From Lateolabrax maculatus (Eukaryota > Chordata > Actinopteri > Acropomatiformes > Lateolabracidae), in assembly GCA_031216445.1 (NCBI GenBank), contig CM062214.1, forward strand, positions 25,822,501 to 25,886,500: DNA of 64,000 bases, written 5' to 3'. The translations under genes were made by a program, and so were the position numbers. The notes under the pieces were generated by a model. The model had not been told where the DNA came from. It did no database searches and worked only from the letters and a program-made list of their open reading frames with translations. Numbering within the stretch: the stretch's first letter is position 1; every line of letters begins with the position of its first letter. Shown here one piece after another: positions 15,301 to 27,300 of this stretch.

Positions 15301-18300
15301 ACAACAATAAGGTCAGCCTGCAGAAGTGTCTTTCTCATTCGCTGCAGTTTTATATGTAGATTAGTTATGTCTTAATATCTGTGTCGTGAACAGGACCCCT
15401 CCTCAGAAGAGCGTTTCCATGTTGAGCTTCACTTCAGTCCAGGAGTCAAAGGGTGTGACGATGAGGAGAACGTACCTCTTGGCTTCGGCTTCCGCCCAGC
15501 CTCCTCAGAGGTGTGTGTTAACGTGTGTGTTTGTCGTGCATGTTTCTTTTTCAGGCTTATACAATTTTTGTGTCCCTCAGCTGGCATGCCAACATTGTGC
15601 AGTTTGTTTAGTTTACAGATCTAGATACAATCATTAAATATATTCAAAAAGAGCAAATCCCATTCAGTAGATAGTCTCCAAATGTCCTTCAATTGATATT
15701 TTAAAAAGTATTTGAGAAGACATACTGTACCAGTTTCTGCTCCTTTTTTCACACCAGAAGATATATAAAGTTGAGTCGTCTCTGCCTTTCCACCATTGTT
15801 CCATTTTTTGGTGAAATTTGCTGTGTGTGGTTTCTAAAAATAAACAACCAAAGGAGCTCTCCAGGGCTCCCAAGTTGATTAATTGCCAACAGAGAAGAGT
15901 TTCTTGACAAAGTTTGATGGCGTTACATTATTACATTCAGACGTTATATGCCCTTTAGTGGGACACACACCAACTTTTCAGTTATTTTTTCTTGCTTGCA
16001 CAGTGATGACCAAACTTTTGAAGTTTTGTGAAAATACATTAAAACATAGAAAGATGTGTGCATGGTGAAAACACGACATCCAACTCTTGTCTAGAACAAA
16101 AGTATTTAAATAATCGTGTACACTGCTACTATTTGTCTTTTTTTGTTTGTCAATATGAAGCATTTGTCATGTGCATAAGTACTGTAATAAAAGTGTTATG
16201 TTCTGCCAGACTGGTATGCAGGCCATTATGTTGTGGTGGCGTCTGTCTGTCTGTGTGAAGACGCATTCATTTCACTGTTTAACTCTGTAACAATACAAAC
16301 ACAGAAACTCTGTATGTGTTGCATATTAGTGAGGAAAAGTATAGATTATAGATATATAGAGTTCATAATATTCTGCTACTTATGTGAAGATGAAATGTTG
16401 ACAAAGAAATATTTGTTGTTGCATTCAACATATTAAGGTCATGTTTAATTCTGTACGTCATGCAGGACAGTTCAGCTGCTGTCCTGAACCTGTGCATGTG
16501 GCACCATGGACAACAATATAGAAAATGTCAATAATTACCTTCCTGTGTTCTCTAACCAATCAGAATCAAGACAAGAAGCCCAATCAGGGCAGTCTGGAGG
16601 ACCTCTCCCAGGACCAGCCAGACCAGGCACTTCCTGTCTCTGAGCCAATCAACATCCAGCGCAGGTCCCCCATGATCCGCAACCGCAAGACGGGCTCCAT
16701 GGAGGTACAAGACCGTAGTGTTGGTGTTTCAGGAGTCATATTGATAGAACCAGACTGGGTGTTTCCTTTGATTTGTCCACTCAGGAGTCCTAGGATCTCT
16801 GTAGTTGAGCCGTTGTACGTTTTTCTTTGTTCTCTTTTTATGTCAAAAGTGTTATGGTTTTGTTTAAGTGACTGGGAGACATCAGGTCCCTGATTTACAG
16901 TGGCAGCCGTCTCAGTCTTAACCCCTGGTCTCCATGGCCCCACTCAGGTCCTCTCTGAGACCTCTCCCACCCAGTCCTCCAAAGGCTGCACATCCCACCG
17001 ACTCTTCCCCTCGTGTTCACGCCAGTCTCCTGAGATCAAACCAACCAGTGGCCTAGGTGGGCACCTCATTTCTGGTGTGTGTGTTTTCTCTTTCTGTATG
17101 TGTGTGTTGGGGGGGGAGGGAGAGAGAGTTTAATGCCGACAGACACACTGACCTCACAACACATTTATCTCCAGCTGTCATCACTGATCCTCTCCTCATC
17201 ACAAGTCCTGGCTTCGACTTCTCCCTCACCCTCCCACAATTCCATATCTCCCTCTCTCTCTCCTTTTATTTCTTTGTCTGTTTTTCTTTCCATCACCCCC
17301 CTCCCCTCGTTCTCTGTTTCTGACGGTCACATAGCTTCCACCCCAGCTTAGCTTAGTAGCAGCCAAACAGGATCAGACTCCAAACTATGTAGGCAAGAGG
17401 TCAGCGGGGAGAGTTGCGTTCACAGCCAACTGCAGGATCTCTGGTGTCACATGGCGTTCAGAGACGTACTGATTTCCCCGCCAGGTGATAAAGTGACAAC
17501 ATAAGGAACATACTGTAGGTGTTTACAGGAAACCAATCAAACTTCTTAAGATCAAACTGAATCACTAAATCTGATTCCCTGTTTATTTTATTTCAAAGTA
17601 ATCTTGCACAGCAATGACTTTGAAATATGTGTCCCGATTCCATACGACATACTAATTGTTTGTGTTAAACACAGTACTTTCTCAAAACCTGCTTAGATTT
17701 AGTTTGTTGTATGGAATTAGAAAACGTATGTAGTGTAACTTAACAGTGACAGTGTCTCCTTATATATTTAACAGATACAGTACATGCACCGCAGTCTAAC
17801 TAGGGTTTTACTGCTGTCTGGTACCTTAAACAAGATGAAATTATCACATTATCTTAAGAATTTGTGCACCAAATATTGTTTTTTTTACATCTTCCTGAAC
17901 CCTTTTTGGTGCTACAATAAACCTTTTTAAGTTAGGTGTAGGGTAGTTCTTCTTGACCCCCTATCATGGTACACAGAAAGTATTAAAATGCCTAAAATTT
18001 TCCAAATCGGCTGTATCAGAGGCCTTTCAAAGTACCTCTCTGTGTCCCTTAAAACTAATTGAACCTCTACCCTAATGAAAAAACCCTTGAAAGATTCTTG
18101 TTTTGCTGTGTGTACAGTTTCCATGTAACCTGCTAACACTCACACAAGCATGAAAGACCTTCGTCTAAATCAAGACGCGTGGAAAAAACCCTGAGTGTGA
18201 GAACAGGGTGGAGTCACTTTGTGGAAACAATATCTGTCCCTTCATTGGGATTTTGAAGCCTGTGTGTCACACTCAGCTACGTTAAAGTGCGTCACTACTT

Positions 18301-21300
18301 ACAGATTTTATATTCAGTGCAGTTTATTTCCTTTTGTTTGCACAATTACAACCTAAAAAACATAAACAAAGTAAATGGATATGTGGCAGAGAGGAAGGAA
18401 GCCTATTATAAGTCCTGTCCCATATGAAAGAAAAGTCTCAGATGCAATCATGTGTAATCATAAGCATGACGCAAACAAGAGCAGGACAAAGTGCAGTGTG
18501 GGTGTAGTGCTACTTCTCCCTAAATGGGTTAATCAACCTGTCACTCAGTGCTTAATTATCACAAATCTGAAAGCAGCTGTTGGTTCTGTGTCTGCGTGAC
18601 ATCAAAGCAGCTCCGTCTAAAGCCTCTGGGTATTCTCTGAGTGGAGCCGGTCATTTTGTTATGTATAGTTAGTGTGAGGCTGCCGAGTGATCCCTCCCCG
18701 TTCATCCCCGACACCAACAACACTGACTGCACAGGTCACAGACAAGAGCAGCATGTGTCAGGGACGACCTCTGTTAGTGAGCTGCTATCAAACCTTCATA
18801 CTGTTTATAGAACAAAGAAACGAAGCGCAGACACTTTGACGCCCTTTACATTCTTTTTATGTTTTTCTCTGAAGTCATTATTGATTCAAATTGTTATTGT
18901 TAGAATTAAATATTTAAAATATGATAAATTAATTAGAATTGGCTGTTTTTGTACTTTCACCAATAACACACAGCAGGGATCTGCTCTCCCATTTCCACAC
19001 TCAGCCTGTTTGTCACGCCTCTTCTGTTTTTGCATACAAAACACACACGTTCTGTATGCACTCACCCTTTACATGTTTACACACATACACGTGCATAGGT
19101 CTGATTGATGCGGTCACTGTTGTGAAAACCTTGTAACTTGCATGTCATCACTTCCAGGAACAAATAGCAGCTTGTTTTCTAAATGTCCATGACACAATTT
19201 TTAGTTTATTGTAACTACAATTATCATATTTACCTTTTTTTGGAACTTTTTTTTTTTTTACAACTGATGTTAAAGAATGAAAATCAGCCAAACTGTAGTT
19301 ACAGCGTTTTCACACAGGTGTACATTCTTTGAAATGTACACACACTCATGCCAAAATCTCCCCATAGCAACAGTTTGTTATGAATAATGGCATGATGTGT
19401 AATAAAAAACTAATACTCACCCCGCCCACCTCCCCCCCGGCTCCTCCTCACACAGGCTCGCTCTGCTCTGGCCTCTTCAGTGCCTCCGCCCTCGGGGTGT
19501 CCTGTAGCGCCCCCAACCTGCGGGACTACGTCCGCACGCACCACCACCACCACCGAAAACCACCTCTGTCCCCCGGCAGTCTGCCGTGCCAGATTGGCAT
19601 GTTCGGTATGTTCACACCGCTGTCTGTCCTCCACCAGGCGGGTCTTTTCATCTCTATCCCTTTTTGGAGTTTCCAAACTCTCCTTCTGGATCTTCTTTTT
19701 TCCTTCTACTTTTTGCTTCTTAAGCTTCAGATACTTTGATTTTTGGGCCATTCAGTATTGTCACTTATTTTTATTTTTTAATCAAAGCTTCTTTGTTCTG
19801 CTCCCTTTCCTCCCCAAAAAACCCAGTAATTTCAATCTGTTGCATCACTTTTCTTGAGTGATTTATTTTGCAGTGTGCATGATCAGGGCACTGATTTGAC
19901 AGCGGAGTGATTGGCTGTGCAGCATATGCTGAGCATGCAACCTTGGACTGTGTGATATACTGCAGCCATCTGCGATCAGTGTTCTTCCAAATCAGCATGT
20001 CCACTCATTGATCACACCGCTGTCCACTTGGGTTCGAATGTGTTGAAATGTTCTCTCTCTCTGTGCATGTTGTTTTGCAGTTCGTACCATATCCTCTCTC
20101 AGGGAATTTAATTTCATAATCCACAGTAAAGTAGCTCTTGTGTCTGGAAGCCAGACGACTGGCTTTCTCCATTAATCACAATTTACGTAATCCTTTACAT
20201 TAAGAAACTCAGCCTGTTATTTGGAACAGATATAGTTTCACGACCCAATAATCCACCTTTAAATAATCTTCACTTGCATTCCCGCTCCCCACCCTTTTCC
20301 CTCAGTCTCATTTTGGTAATGGTGAGTACAAGCAAGCTGTTTTTACGGCCACCAGGGGTCCTTATAGCAGATTTAATTATCCCAAACATCTGGACTGGAT
20401 ATCATTCTCATGGTCACAGCTGTTTTAGTCACTCAAGTTTGTTTATTACGGTTATGTGACACATCCTCGAATCAGAAGCAGATCATTTTACCAGCAAATT
20501 ATGTGGATGCATATGGATCTGCATAAACTGCAGGGATTTTTTTTTCCTTTTTTCTCCCACTGCGGGTTTTAAGCACAGGACACTGAGCTGTTCAATATAT
20601 CCACCGGGTGTCACTCTGACTGCAAGGCTACACACAGCCAGGAGCAAACAGACGCTTTATTTCCTCGATCCATGTTTTGCTCTGTGAGAGACCGGTGAGG
20701 GTTTGGACAGACGTCAGCACTGTTCATTTAAGGGAAGAGAGGGCGGCATCAGGACAAACATATTATTCTTTTTACTGGAAATGTGAAAGGAAGTGTTCCT
20801 CTAGTTTGAATTCAGACCTGAGAATGACCTGCAGTGTTGGTGATTGTGTACTTTAGAGCAGCGGTTCCCAACCTTTATTGTCTCATATGCCCCCACAAGT
20901 TCAAATACCCCTTCATCCGTGTTACAAATGTGTTCTTTTGAATAGTCTTTTAACGTGGTGTAAATTAACACTAAATCTATAAATGAATATTCTTACAATC
21001 ATTTAGTAATCCTGGAAAAGTGACCTAAACATCAGTTTGTTTTTTATTAAGTTTGATCAAGTTTGCATTGCTGCTATTACCACTTAAACTGGCAAAAGCT
21101 GGTTGTTTCAACCATTTATTCATTACTTTAAAGCAGCTATAATCAATATTTGTATATTAACAATAGATCACACGATTACTTGTATGTGCAAGGGGTTGTA
21201 GTGATGAGCCCACAGAGAATTATCACCCGATTCTGCAGTTCCCCTGAACTCTACAGAGCATTATATCATCGTTCAGCTCATTGTTAAGCTGTCCAGCCCG

Positions 21301-24300
21301 CAACTTTATGGTGTCTGCTCACTCTCGCCGCTTTCATCAGAGTCTAGTGCTCTAAAAACCACAGAGACGCAGTTAAAGACTAGCTGGTGTATTGGAGTAT
21401 TTAGCAGCTAAAGAGCCAGAGATTTCCCTTGGGAGCTGGTGAGGAGACCAAAAACTGAGCTAAAAGGACAGTAAATATTGGACTTATAGATGACGAAAAA
21501 TAGCATGTTAGTCAACGAGCTTTAGAGATACAAGTAACTCTTGGCGAGAAAGTGATTAAGTGTATTTCCCAAAATGTTGAACGATTGCTTTATAGCTAAA
21601 AAAAAAGTAAACAGCAAAGAAAAGCAGTAAAGGAAGAAAAAGGAAGTTGGATTCACAGATTGTTTCCTGTCACAGAGCGATGTCCTTTAGATCGAAGTCC
21701 AGCGTCACTTCTCCTGCATGTTTACTATTCAGTCAAAACGTCCATTTACTCCATTTACTCCACAACTTTTCCATTCACCCTCTCTGATAGCCTCCTCCTC
21801 CTCATCTCCTCTTTGTTTACTCAGAGATGACACTCATTTCCACGCATGTTGGTTGGCAGACAGATCTTGATGAATCCACAGGTCAACTCTCTCTCTCTCA
21901 TTCTATTTTTCTCTCTCTTTTTTTATTTTCTCATGTAAAAACACATACAAACAAACAGGCAAACAGGCAGACGTGGGTACCAGCAGTCCCAGTAACACCA
22001 GTTACCTTTCTTATCTCCTCAGAGCTGTTCTCTATGCCGGCAGTAAAGAGATTTTCTGTGTCGTTTGCCAGGCATCCGACTAATGGTATGTCTGCTTTTA
22101 TTCAAGTTTATTTCGACACTCCTCCAGTTTTTCCTTGTTATCTTGCATGACCTTTTTGTGGGAAAACATTTCCTGTGTTTTCTATTTTGGGGGATTTGAC
22201 GTTTGGCTGCGTTAATTACATTAAACGTCTCCAAGATGAAATTTTTTTTTAATTTAAAGAGTTTCTGTTTCACCACACAGTGTTTGTTGTACCTTGTGTT
22301 GTTTTTTTGGGCCCTCACCTCTAACACCACCTGCTCTGCCTGCTCCTGTTTAATGTGCCTCTCTGATCCTGCTGTTTCTTCACAGGATGGATGTTTGTGC
22401 CTTATGTGAAATATATCTTTATATCATATTGATTATTATATTGATATATTTCCATGTGTAGATAATCTGTGCACACATCATAACATATCTTCACCTGCAC
22501 TTATTCATTAATTCTAAATCATTTATTGTGGTAATCTCTAAGTTTGGGTTATAAACTAAAACTTAAACCAGCCTGTAAAGCAGTGTTTAACTGCTCTTTG
22601 ATGTGATAAGTATCCAGTCTGTTTCACCTCTGAGGACGCCCAGCATCACTGGTGGTTGTGCTCAGAAAAGTGCTCTGTTGCACACCCAGCAGTGATGTCA
22701 CGGTGTACTGACACGCCCTGGAGTACACTTCTACATCACTGCAGCGCGGTGAGAAGTTAAACCAGGAGCGGTCGGCAAACGCAGGATGTTCAGCGGGTGT
22801 TAAGTTGCTCTTGTGAGTCGCTTTTCAACATGAATGAGGAGCTTCTCACAAAATCAGAGAGCAAAACGCACTGAAAGTGATTTTGTTTCTTCATTCATTT
22901 TTAGGACAAAACAACGGAGTGGTCTGTTTAACTGGATTTATTTATCTATTTATTTGACATAGGAATGAATTTCCAGTCTTGGAGTTTAGTCATCTTTTTT
23001 TCGGGATTACACAAATTTAGTTTTATATCACCGTAATTGGATATCTGTGGGTATTGGACTGTATATCCAAAAAGAAAAGCATTTGAAGCAATCGCCTTTG
23101 CCTCTAGGACATTAAAATGGGCATTTTTCACCATTTTCAGATATTACATAAACCAAACAATTTATTAATTAACCAAGAAAATAATCAGCAGATTAATCGA
23201 TAATTAAAATAATTTGTTGCAGCCCTAAAATGAAAAAACCCTTCTTGAATGTTAACTGATACTGTGAGTAAGAAAGTTTGCTGCTTTTACACTTGGTCTC
23301 CAACATGGCCGAGTTTGTTTGCGAAAAGTTTATTTTGTCTTTTCAGTCATCTGTATCAGTCACTGGTGTTTTAAATTACAAGCTGAGATGCAAAGTTTTG
23401 TTTTGGAAACAACAGTTGTTGGGAATTAATGAGAGTTTCTTCCAAGTTCTTTTTTGAAAAGATTTCTTATCATTGTTAAAGCTGCAGTATGATGAAATTC
23501 ACTCTGCACTTTCTTGAAATGTGTTTTGAGGCAGTTTTGCTCCATCTCTGTGTATGGGGAGATAATTCATGGATGAGCTTGCTGACTGCAGCCCCGCTGG
23601 CTCTTTAGAGACAGAGAAGAGGCGAATTAAACGCCGCTGCACAGCGCAGAACTGAATACAAGTCCTGAAAGGTTATTTGGATATGACTGAGTGGTCTTTA
23701 GGATTTAGATCAACGGCTCAGAAACAGCCCAGCATGTGTTGGCAGTCTGATTTGTGCTGTCTGTACATGAGCAGGAGAAATTAGGCTACATGTCATCCAA
23801 GCACCAGGATCATCTGACGTGTTGATTCAGAACGACGAGTGCACTCACTAATTCAGAAATCTGATATGATGTTGACAAGTGTTTGTACAAACCACTGGGA
23901 CCCACAGTGATGAGTTTAGACTGTGTGTTGAGCATGAATGTGGTTGGCTCAGTATCTGGTATTTAAGACCTTAAGAAGTAATAAATAACTTAAAGTACAT
24001 ACAACAGAACAGGTTCAAAATATTTTGTTTCAGATGTCGTGAATCAGTCCGGTCACATCATCACTAAATCAATGCAGAGTGAAACACCTCTTATTATCTG
24101 TTTTATTCTGTTGATTAAAGTAGAATCCGGAGACATTTGCTTGACATTTGTGCAGCCAATAAAGACAATGGTGTGAGAGAAAAATATATATATATATATA
24201 TATATAGTATACATTTTTTTATTCATTTTATATTTATCTAGTTATTAGTTTGTCAGGGTTGTGCTCACTGATAAAATAAGCAAATTAATTCGTCTTTTCT

Positions 24301-27300
24301 GACTCAACATTAAATATGAGTCAGTACAAGTAAAAATACTGGTCCGAACAAAATGTGTTTTGTGTGAGTTTTGTCGTTTTTTTTTTATGCATTTGAGCAA
24401 CAGCCATGATTTACTGTTTAAATACTAGAAGAAGAGGAGCCGCACTGACAGACAAACACAGTTAGCAACTAGCTGGTGAACATAGTGGAGCGTTTAGCAG
24501 CTGAAGAGCCAGATATTTCCCTCAGGAGTTGGTGGAGACCAAAAACAGAGCTAAAAGAGTGAATATCGGACCTATATTCGTCAGTTGGACACAAACACGA
24601 CTTCAAATGAATGATAATGTTGCTCTGTAAATTCTGGATGTGTAAATACGCAACAAGCAAATCGATGTTGTGTTCACAGCTTGTTTCTGCTGCCCCCATG
24701 TGAACAACAAAATCAGTTATTGGAAGTTTAAGGCCTCTGGCACTTTGGGTGGCACTGGGCCTTAGTGGTGCATCCAGTATTAACAGATAAATTAGTAATG
24801 AATTACCTCAGACTGATTGCAACATGGTGAATCTGGAGCCTTTGGGCATCCTGAGAGAGTTTGGGCCTCCAGGGCTTTTGCCCAGTTTGCAGCTTTATCA
24901 GACGGTCACGGTTTGATGCAACAAATCTCAAATACACATTATTAATTTGAAAGAGCCGTTAGAGTTGTTTACTGAAAAATAAAACAGCCCTGTGAGATAT
25001 GAGGTTTCACTGTTTTTACTGGACTACTTTTTTGAAGATGGTGTGCTTGAGGAGTATTATTGATAACTCCAAGACCCTCTGGTTCATGTTTATTTTTAAA
25101 GTAAAGTAGATCCGTGTCTCTGATGTGTTCACTGATTCCTTTTAAACCTGTGATGTTGTAGTCTTTTATTCAACCTCAGGTTATCTTTGGTTGAACTTGG
25201 TCTGCTTTCAAATGGAAAAGGTGGGATTGTATCAGTAGTTTTTTTTTTTTTATGGTTGTATTGATCAAATCGAGTCAGAACCTGCACGCTCTTTCATTGA
25301 TGAGATTCTCCATAGACGCCCAGCTCTGCAAATACAACCCACCGACCTGAAGCCACACTGCTCCTTTAGCTCCGTGCCTGCCTGTTGCACAGCTCCTATC
25401 ACTCCTCTTCCTCCTCCTGCTCCTCCTCCTCCTCCTCCTGCTCCTGCTCCACTGTACTTTCTCTTCCTCTCTCCCTGCTCTGCCTCTCGTCCCCCCAGAA
25501 CCCTCAGACGAGCCCCATGTAGTCCAGCTGCCGGGGGGGCTTCCCGCCGAGCCGGCCCCTCTGGCTGTGGACGGGGCCATTGCCCGCCACCTGCGCCACT
25601 GTCCCTACCACCTCCGCCTCCTCACGCCCCGGCTGATGTCTGGTCAGGAGCTCCCAGAGTCCCTCCACGGTCAGCCTCTGTAGACCCCTCTCACTCTTCC
25701 TGAGAAGAGTAAGGGGCAAGTGGGACGCTGTTAATGCCAGTTGAGCTTTGCATCTAGTGTAGTTCAACGCTTTCTTTCTTTTCACTCTGGTTTCCGCCTG
25801 TGCATTCATCCTTTCTCCTTTTTTTTGTCGCATCTGCAGCCCTGCTCCATTTCATGTCCAACTGTACAACATATTTTTCTTTATTTTCCATTTCTGCAAC
25901 CCTTTCATTTTCTTCTGCATACTTAAAGTCACAGTGAAACGACAGTGAGCCTTAATCCTCTGTAATGTAACGTATTCTGTATCTGTGAGAGGGATTTGAT
26001 CGGCACAATGAGATTTATGTTTGGGTCGCTCTATAGTGAGTATTATATTATGAGTATTAGTATTATAGAGTATTATAATAAATAAATTAGACTTCAGTTT
26101 TTGCCAACTGAGATCCAAAAACACACCTCTGACCCGTGATGTACAGTAGATTTTATCTCACTGTCACATGTTGTTTTGTGGCATTATTCATTGGTGGATG
26201 TGTAATATACTATTTCATTCATATTTATAATGTTATGTATGACTTTTATAAGATATGTTGTTGTTTTTAGGATTCCTTTCTAACATCTGGCCAGGGACAG
26301 CACATGAAGAGTAGCCTTTTAGGTCCACACTGGCCTATAATAACATAAAATAAATGAATAATAAATATCCTCTGCTAACAGTCGAGCGAAGTTAACAAGT
26401 CGTCCAAAATTACATTTGATTGAATGAATTTATGTAACCTGGCCCCGGTTCAGGATGAGTCATTAAAACGATATTATGTGAAGAGAAAAGAGATGAAGAG
26501 ATAAATGGACAATTAACACAAGGAGACAAAAAACTTATTTTTCTTATTTCACTGTGTCTTTAAGTCCTGAAGTCTATTTTGTCTACTGTCCTTCCTTGCA
26601 CACGATTGAACACCTATTGTGCCATTTCTGGAACTAGAAAAAGCTAAGGAATGATATACTTTTTATATTATTTTAACTAAATTAATCTGCACAAGGAGGA
26701 CTGATTGCTCTACTTGCATGCCTGGGTGGACACTCGATGACCAGTCCACAAACTCTTCTGTGGAAGAGTTTTGGCCTCGTCTAACTGCATTGTGTGCATT
26801 CTCCATCCTGAGCAGCGGTTTTAGAGAAAACGCCCTCGAAACTGGGCATGTAGAGAAGAGGCAGGTGTTGATGGCACCAATTTGGCCTCTGCACCGCTGC
26901 GTCTCCCCCAGCACTCCCAAAATGTGTTTCCTGGTCAGCAGGCAGATATTTGGGTGTCTGTCGAATGAATCTGGGTCATCATCTCATCCCACATTTTAAT
27001 TGGCTAATTAAGTGGGAGCCTGTTCGTAAACAGCTGATTCTGTAAAGTGTTTCTGGAGCACGTCTTGGCACATTTTGTCACCTTAACGAAGCTGCACAAT
27101 TATTCTTTTGCAGTCAGTAGAGATGTCTGTCTGTAATAAGTTAGGTGTTTTTATTTGCTACAGCCTTCGAGTAGATTGAGATTTTTTTGCTTTGTCACAT
27201 TGACTTTTATGTCTTTGCTCTGTTAAATATCACCGTCCTTTCTTTTCCTGTCCGGCCGTCTTTGTGTTCACCTGTGCTGGTAAACGGTTGAGTGAATGGT

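Larger units (their letters stand above)
19606..22022 (+). other. ppip5k1: 2.4-kb ppip5k1 intron with repeats
   Basis: Holds a 'ggttcccaacctt' repeat remnant (20858-20960), a large percomorph-type repeat (about 21110-21680) and a candidate 57-base cassette exon (21825-21881). Confidence 0.6.

Noticed and set aside
18641..19108. 155-codon ORF in a ppip5k1 intron
   Set aside because: AT-rich, no conserved start context or similarity, lies between well-defined exons of the same gene.
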